Positions 59,003 through 64,000 of a stretch of 64,000 nt of DNA are shown here, in pieces (position 1 is the first letter of the stretch; each line of letters begins with the position of its first letter). A program made the translations under genes and the position numbers. The stretch is from NCBI GenBank assembly GCA_035048815.1, contig JAUCBN010000062.1:5962001-6026000 (forward strand), written 5' to 3'. Source of the stretch: Abelmoschus esculentus. Lineage: Eukaryota > Streptophyta > Magnoliopsida > Malvales > Malvaceae. The notes beneath the pieces are model-generated. The model was given only the letters and a program-made list of their open reading frames with translations. It made no database searches and had not been told where the DNA came from.

Positions 59003-60116
59003 ATGGGACTTGCTCACACTATCGTTGGGATTGTTGGTAATTAGTTATTCGTTACCTGCAGGTTTAAGTGTTTACGTTATTTAATTCAACAGTGTAGTTG
59101 TAGTTATATATCTATTCCTTGTGCAGGGAATGTCATCTCTTTCGGTCTATTCCTCTCGCCAATGTAATCACAATATCTCTTTTTCTCCATCTATTGAATT
59201 AAACAAGTTTGTAACTAATGACTGCATTGATGAAGGATCATAATGGCAATGTATGAATGAATGAATTACTAGCATGTTTTTCTGTCTAACAATTGTGTTT
59301 TGTGCCTACATGAACTAGGCCAACGTTTTATCAAATCTATAAAAAGAAGGCAGTGGAGGAGTTTCAAGCATATCCCTACCTGTGCACAGTTATGAACTGT
59401 ATGATCTGGATGTTCTATGGTCTCCCTATTATTAAAAAAGACAATATTTTAGTGTTGACCATCAATAGCGTGGGTCTTGGCATTGAGCTTTTCTACTTGA
59501 CTGTATACGTCGTGTATGCTAATGATCGGAAGAAAAGGGTACGTAGGAATCATTAATGTTTACTATTCTCTCTTGTTTATATGAATCTGAGACTGAGACT
59601 TTACAAATTTCAGGCTTGTGTTTGGTATATCCTACTTCTTGAAGCCGTATTGACAGTCTGCATCGTTCTTGTGGCTTTGTTCGTTTTCTATAGCCATCGA
59701 ACTCTTATGGTTGGCATCATAGCTGATGTTTTCAACATCATCATGTATGCTGCACCTCTGGCCATATGGGGAAAAGTGTTCCAAACAAAGAGTGTGGAGT
59801 ACATGCCTTTCTGGCTCTCACTTGCAGGATTTTCTAATGGAATCTGTTGGACAATTTATGGACTCCTACAATTTGATATATTCATTCTGGTAAGTACAAT
59901 GAGTAATTAAAATGCATATTATCTATAGATAGAGATGTAGTAATATTTTTTCTTGTTTATTTTCAGGTTTCCAATGGACTAGGAGCCATGTTTGGGTTTG
60001 TTCAGTTGTGTTTATATGGATACTTTTACTTCAAGGGAAACAACAAAACGAAAGAACAAGTGAAGAAGCCGTCAGCACAGGTTCAGGTATCCAATCTTCC
60101 TATTGGAGCTGCATGA
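59003..60116 (+). CDS. SWEET: SWEET sugar transporter, copy 4
   Basis: Exons are 59,003-59,036, 59,127-59,163, 59,319-59,538, 59,614-59,889 and 59,967-60,116; 238 residues, all splice ends GT and AG. P23, P43, P145, P162, N73, W176 and N192 are present. The one notable change is R150G in the loop after the fifth helix (LAIWGKVFQTK where all siblings, including the truncated copy downstream, have LAIWRK or LVIWRK). That Arg is part of the basic stretch before SVEYMPF, so an effect on folding or transport is possible but unproven. The last exon reads MFGFVQLCLYGYFYFKGNNK and ends VSNLPIGAA. A 5'-truncated duplicate follows about 600 bp downstream. Confidence 0.94.
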
Positions 60117-60724
60117 CTTCTTGGTTTTCAATTCGAAAACGAACCATAACTTGTCTAAAGTTTGGCCTTAATTCTTTTTTTTAGGTTTAGGGTTTATTTT
60201 GCTTTTAAGATATCATCATAGATATTTCTTTTGATGTATCAATATGTACCACACGTTCCACTTAAATCAATTTTATAAATTACTATCCTCAAATTTCTTT
60301 AATCAAATATTGAATATTTTTAGTTTTTTTATTTAAAAATTTTATTATTCATTACATTTAAACATCAAATATAATCATTCAGTTATTTTAAACTTAATAT
60401 TGTCTGTTAAAATCGACAAAAATTGTAGACAACGATCCGATAATAGTTTTCGATCCTCAACTACTGAATTCGTCTCTCAAATCCATTTGGTCCTGAATCT
60501 CTCCTATGATCTCTGCTGCATGCTTGATTTATGTAATCTGATTAGGTGTGCTTACAGGAAAGTTGTGGCCTTATGATAATATTGACTATGATTCGACGTC
60601 ATAGATTTACTTAATCATCTATGGTGATCTCTAATTTCTTTAACAAAACAACTTTCAAGCCCAACAATAATTAGATTAGAAATCGTCTGCACATAGTTTT
60701 GTCTCATCATTAAAAATGTCTTTA
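60117..60724. other. Spacer between SWEET copy 4 and its truncated duplicate
   Basis: Starts with SWEET downstream landmarks, then unrelated AT-rich sequence. No gene. Confidence 0.55.
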
Positions 60725-61183
60725 ATCGTTCTTGTGGCTTTGTTCGTTTTCTATAGCCATCGAACTCTTATGGTTGGCATCATAGCTGATGTTTTCAACA
60801 TCATCATGTATGCTGCACCTCTGGTCATATGGAGAAAAGTGTTCCAAACAAAGAGTGTGGAGTACATGCCTTTCTGGCTCTCACTTTCAGGATTTTCTAA
60901 TGGAATCTGTTGGACAATTTATGGACTCCTACAATTTGACATATTCATTCTGGTAAGTACAATGAGTAATTAAAATGCATATAATTATATATAGATAGAG
61001 ATGTAGTAATATCTTTTCTTTGTTTATTTTCAGGTTTCCAATGGACTTGGAGCCATATTTGAGTTTGTTCAGTTGTGTTTATATGGCTTCTTCTACTTCA
61101 AGGGAAACCAAAAAACGAAAGAACAAGTGAAGAAGCTATCAGCAGAGGTTCAACTATCCAATCTTCCTATTGGAGCTGCATGA
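60725..61183 (+). pseudogene. 5'-truncated SWEET copy (part of exon 4 and exon 5)
   Basis: Similarity to the other copies begins abruptly inside exon 4 (ATCGTTCTTGTGGC) and runs to its donor at 60,952. Exon 5 (61,034-61,183) is complete with a normal acceptor. Exons 1-3 and about 48 bp of exon 4 are missing, so the first transporter repeat is absent. Changes are A147V (LVIWRK) and A168S (LSLSGF). An ATG at 60,716 precedes the break by chance. The reading frame is open. Confidence 0.9.
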
Positions 61184-63737
61184 CTTACTTTGTTTTCAGT
61201 TCGAAACCGGACCATAACTTAGTTTTTTTCTTAGGTTTAGGGTTTTTTATGAATTAGGTTAAATTCCCTTTTTTCTGTCATGTTTTTAAGATATTTTGCT
61301 TCTGTGAACATTAGGCTATTTCAATTTTATTATCGCAAATTCTCATATTTTATTTATTTTAAGTTTTGAAAAAAAAAAATTAAATCAGTTACATCTTTTG
61401 ATATACTAATATGTATACTATGTCTCTATTAAATCAATTTTAAAAATTATCATCCTCAAATATCTTCAACGGGTAACTTTGAAACCCAACAATAATTAGA
61501 GTAAAAATCACCCCCTATAATTAAGTTTATTATTTTGGATTAAAATTTAAGGTTTTGACTTAAGGTTAAGGTTTAGAGTATTGGGTGTAGGTTATAATTT
61601 TAAGGTTTAATACTTAGAGTTTAGGATTTAAAATTTAGAGTCATTACTTAAGATTTATTTTTAGTTTTGAAAACAATAAGCAGCCACAAAAAAGTACAAA
61701 TGATTTTTATCTCAATAACTATATCAAAAATCAAGATTAAAATTTGTTTCATTTCGGATAATTGAAGAGATTCTTTTTAGTTTTGCTTTTAAGAAATTAT
61801 TATAAAATATGATACTTGTGAATAGAGTTGAACAAAACTCGATTCGGATAAAAAATAATTTTTTTACTCGACTCAACTTAAATTATAGTTCAATAAAGTC
61901 GTAACATAAAAATATTCTAATAAAGTTTGAGTTATAAAATGGAAGAGGAATATATACTATACATCCCACTTAAATCAATTTTACAAACTATCATCCTCAA
62001 ATTTCTTTAATAAATCAACTTTAAAACTCAACGATAATTAGAGTAGAAATTATCTGCCCTTAATTATGATGTAATTGAAATCCTAAAAGTAGGCCAGGTT
62101 TTGTAATGAAATAATAAAAAAAAAGACAAATTTAACACAAGAAGGAGGGCTTAAGTCTCTAACCTTATGGTTAATAGCCACACACTTAGGGATGTAAAAA
62201 GTTGATCCGACTTAAAAATTCGACTGAAACCTGTTTGAGTCAGAACCTGGTTTGACCCGAGGATGTAATGACCCGAACATGATTTGTATCTGACTATTGT
62301 TGACCCAAACTCGATTTGGACTTGTTACTATTGTAATCGAACTCGACCTGCATTCAACCGAGAATGACCCGAATCCGATTTAAACATGTTACTGTGGACC
62401 CGACACTCGACATGCATCCGGCTGAAACGAATCCGAACCCGAGTCTAATTTGGCAGATAAATGATATTACCTGACTAAATCGACTTGAGACCTAATTTTA
62501 CCCGACTTGTTTTGAATCAGACTTGTTATTGATATGAACTAATATTTACAAAACTTGATATTTACATGACATGTAATTAAGGATATCTATAATTTGATGA
62601 ATTTAAAATATTGATAAAAATAATTAGACTTAAAAAATTAAAATTGAGTATGAACTAGAGAATTAATTTAGGGACTAATATTTAGATTTAGTATTATATA
62701 TTTAATTTTATTTATTTATTTACTATTTTATTGAGTTTTAGTGTACTTAATTTTAATTATAATTTTAAATTAATATTTCATTAAAAATTATAATTTTTAA
62801 ATTGAAATTAATACTTAATTTAATATTTAAATTATTATAATTATAATAAAAAATATTTAATTATAATTTATTTAATTAAAATATTAATGTCATAATGTAT
62901 ACAATTATATATTCACATTCATATCAAATTTTTGTGTATATTATATTTTATCAAATTTTATTATATATTATAAATTATATTTTTTAATTGAATTCACTTA
63001 TTAAACTTAGGATTTAATTAAGCTAAATTAATATCTAAAAAGCATAAAATATGAACATAATTAAAAGAATTCTAAAATTAAATTTAGATTTCTATTAAAT
63101 TAATCTAAATTATGAATCAATTAAATTAAACAAACACAATTGATAAAAAAAAAAAAGACAATTAATAAAGAAAAAGGGAAAATAATTTTTTTGAAGGAGA
63201 TAATCCACCCATTTTTTAAATTTTTGATTAAGTTACTTTTAGTGTAAAAATTTTGGATGGATATAAGTTATCCAAAATTTTGGAGAGCATTATAAATAAC
63301 TTTGATTATTATATAAAAAAGACGAAAAATATAAAATTTTGGAGAAAATTATAATATATAATAAATTTTTAATCAATATATATTTAATACATTTTTTTTA
63401 AATTGAATAAAAAAATCTTCTATTTTAACAAGACTATATAAAGAAAAACATAGAATGAAATATTTAACAACTGATAAATACTATTATTATAAAAATATTA
63501 TATATTGCTTTGTTTTGGATAATTGATTTTATTATCCAATAGCAGGGAGCTGCTACAATAAACAAAGACAATGATAATTACCCCCTATGTATTTCAATAC
63601 ACGTATACCCCAATTGTTACATAACTCAATATTGGTAAAATCATTTTTGACTATATTTTTTTCTCGTTAACCTATTTTGTACAATGCTTTTAATGGATTA
63701 TAAAATGGGTCATCCATCAGCAAATGAATAGTATAAT
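61184..63737. repeat. 2.5-kb SWEET 3'-flank block, second copy
   Basis: Same order of landmarks as 8,876-11,345, with small insertions and deletions (for example extra ATTGATAAAAAAAAAAAAGAC-type sequence near 63,140). Gene-free. Confidence 0.8.
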
Positions 63738-64000
63738 TGCCTTCGACTTTTCTTCTCGTGAAAAAGTGTTTTTCATCATTGATGCGGCATTCCGAAAGTG
63801 GCAAGCTATAGTCCCGAAGCTTGCCATTCAAAGGGTATACCCAGGCAAAAATGCAAATATTACAATTTCTTTCACACATTGAGCATCGTCTTGTATGGTT
63901 ATTGTTATTATCCATCCGATTGAACGATTTACCTTGGTATTGATCATACATATTGGAGCACAAAATCAAAACATGTAGGGAATAAACAATATTTATTGTC
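63738..64000 (+). pseudogene. Matrixin-type metalloprotease fragment at window edge
   Basis: Encodes REKVFFIIDAAFRKWQAIVP followed by RVYPGKNANITISF, clearly the same domain part as 54,510-54,640, then a stop (TGA) and frame changes. The part that would hold the zinc site lies past the edge or is lost. The coding strand is +; the longer - strand frame here is its shadow. Confidence 0.8.

Noticed and set aside
60716..60973. A short SWEET-like gene starting at the ATG at 60,716
   Set aside because: Similarity starts only at 60,725 within exon 4 and lacks the first transporter repeat; the ATG is in unrelated sequence. Treated as a truncated pseudogene.
1..64000. tRNA, rRNA or known small RNA genes
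   Set aside because: I looked for cloverleaf arms, B-box-like sequence and rRNA landmarks and saw none convincing. Only primer-binding sites complementary to tRNA ends were found. tRNAscan-SE and Infernal would be decisive.

Overview
The window reads as intergenic, repeat-rich plant nuclear DNA: strongly AT-rich, with introns flanked by GT and AG, a tandem family of SWEET sugar transporter genes, Mutator-like, hAT, CACTA-type, copia and gypsy/Athila elements, and no prokaryotic features. Several LTR families are studded with GTATCGATAC-type palindromes, a style I associate with Malvaceae genomes (cotton, cacao, durian). Gossypium or a close relative is my best guess, but that is an inference.

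Layout. 1-400 holds a 280-bp tandem repeat. About 1,860-7,520 is a Mutator-like element (MULE): a decayed transposase on the + strand (2,420-4,707), a four-exon plant mobile domain (PMD, MAIN-like) gene on the - strand (4,930-6,863), and GC-rich ends carrying 18-bp palindromes. 7,747-8,875 is SWEET copy 1, whose first splice donor is mutated. 8,876-11,345 is a non-coding block that recurs at 61,184-63,737. 12,871-18,549 is a solo-LTR-like element containing another solo-LTR-like element and two hAT MITEs. 19,777-20,892 is SWEET copy 2, which is intact. 20,893-26,580 holds SWEET debris (one orphan last exon, three 3'-flank remnants), LTR pieces and an Athila reverse transcriptase/RNase H fragment.

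27,170-44,555 is a nested retrotransposon stack: a gypsy element on the - strand interrupted by a gag-only copia element, an Athila-like element lacking RT and integrase, and an Athila-type solo LTR. 44,556-46,560 holds a long inverted repeat around CACTA-like subterminal repeats, then a roughly 230-bp tandem array. 47,067-49,828 is a second copy of the 12,871 solo LTR with the same target duplication. 51,786-52,887 and 59,003-60,116 are SWEET copies 3 and 4, both with full reading frames. A 5'-truncated copy lies at 60,725-61,183. Broken matrixin-type metalloprotease genes lie at about 54,050-54,876 and at the right edge.

How it fits together. The host content is a SWEET cluster grown by repeated tandem duplication. 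Each unit carries a conserved TATA-type promoter, five coding exons (34, 37, 220, 276 and 150 bp, 238 aa) and a recognisable 3' flank. The cluster was later spread apart by transposon insertion. SWEETs are plasma-membrane or organellar sugar uniporters. These resemble clade II (SWEET4-8), and copies 2, 3 and 4 could be functional. The rest of the window is mostly mobile DNA in various states of decay. The PMD gene is the exception, because its reading frame has survived while its partner transposase has not.
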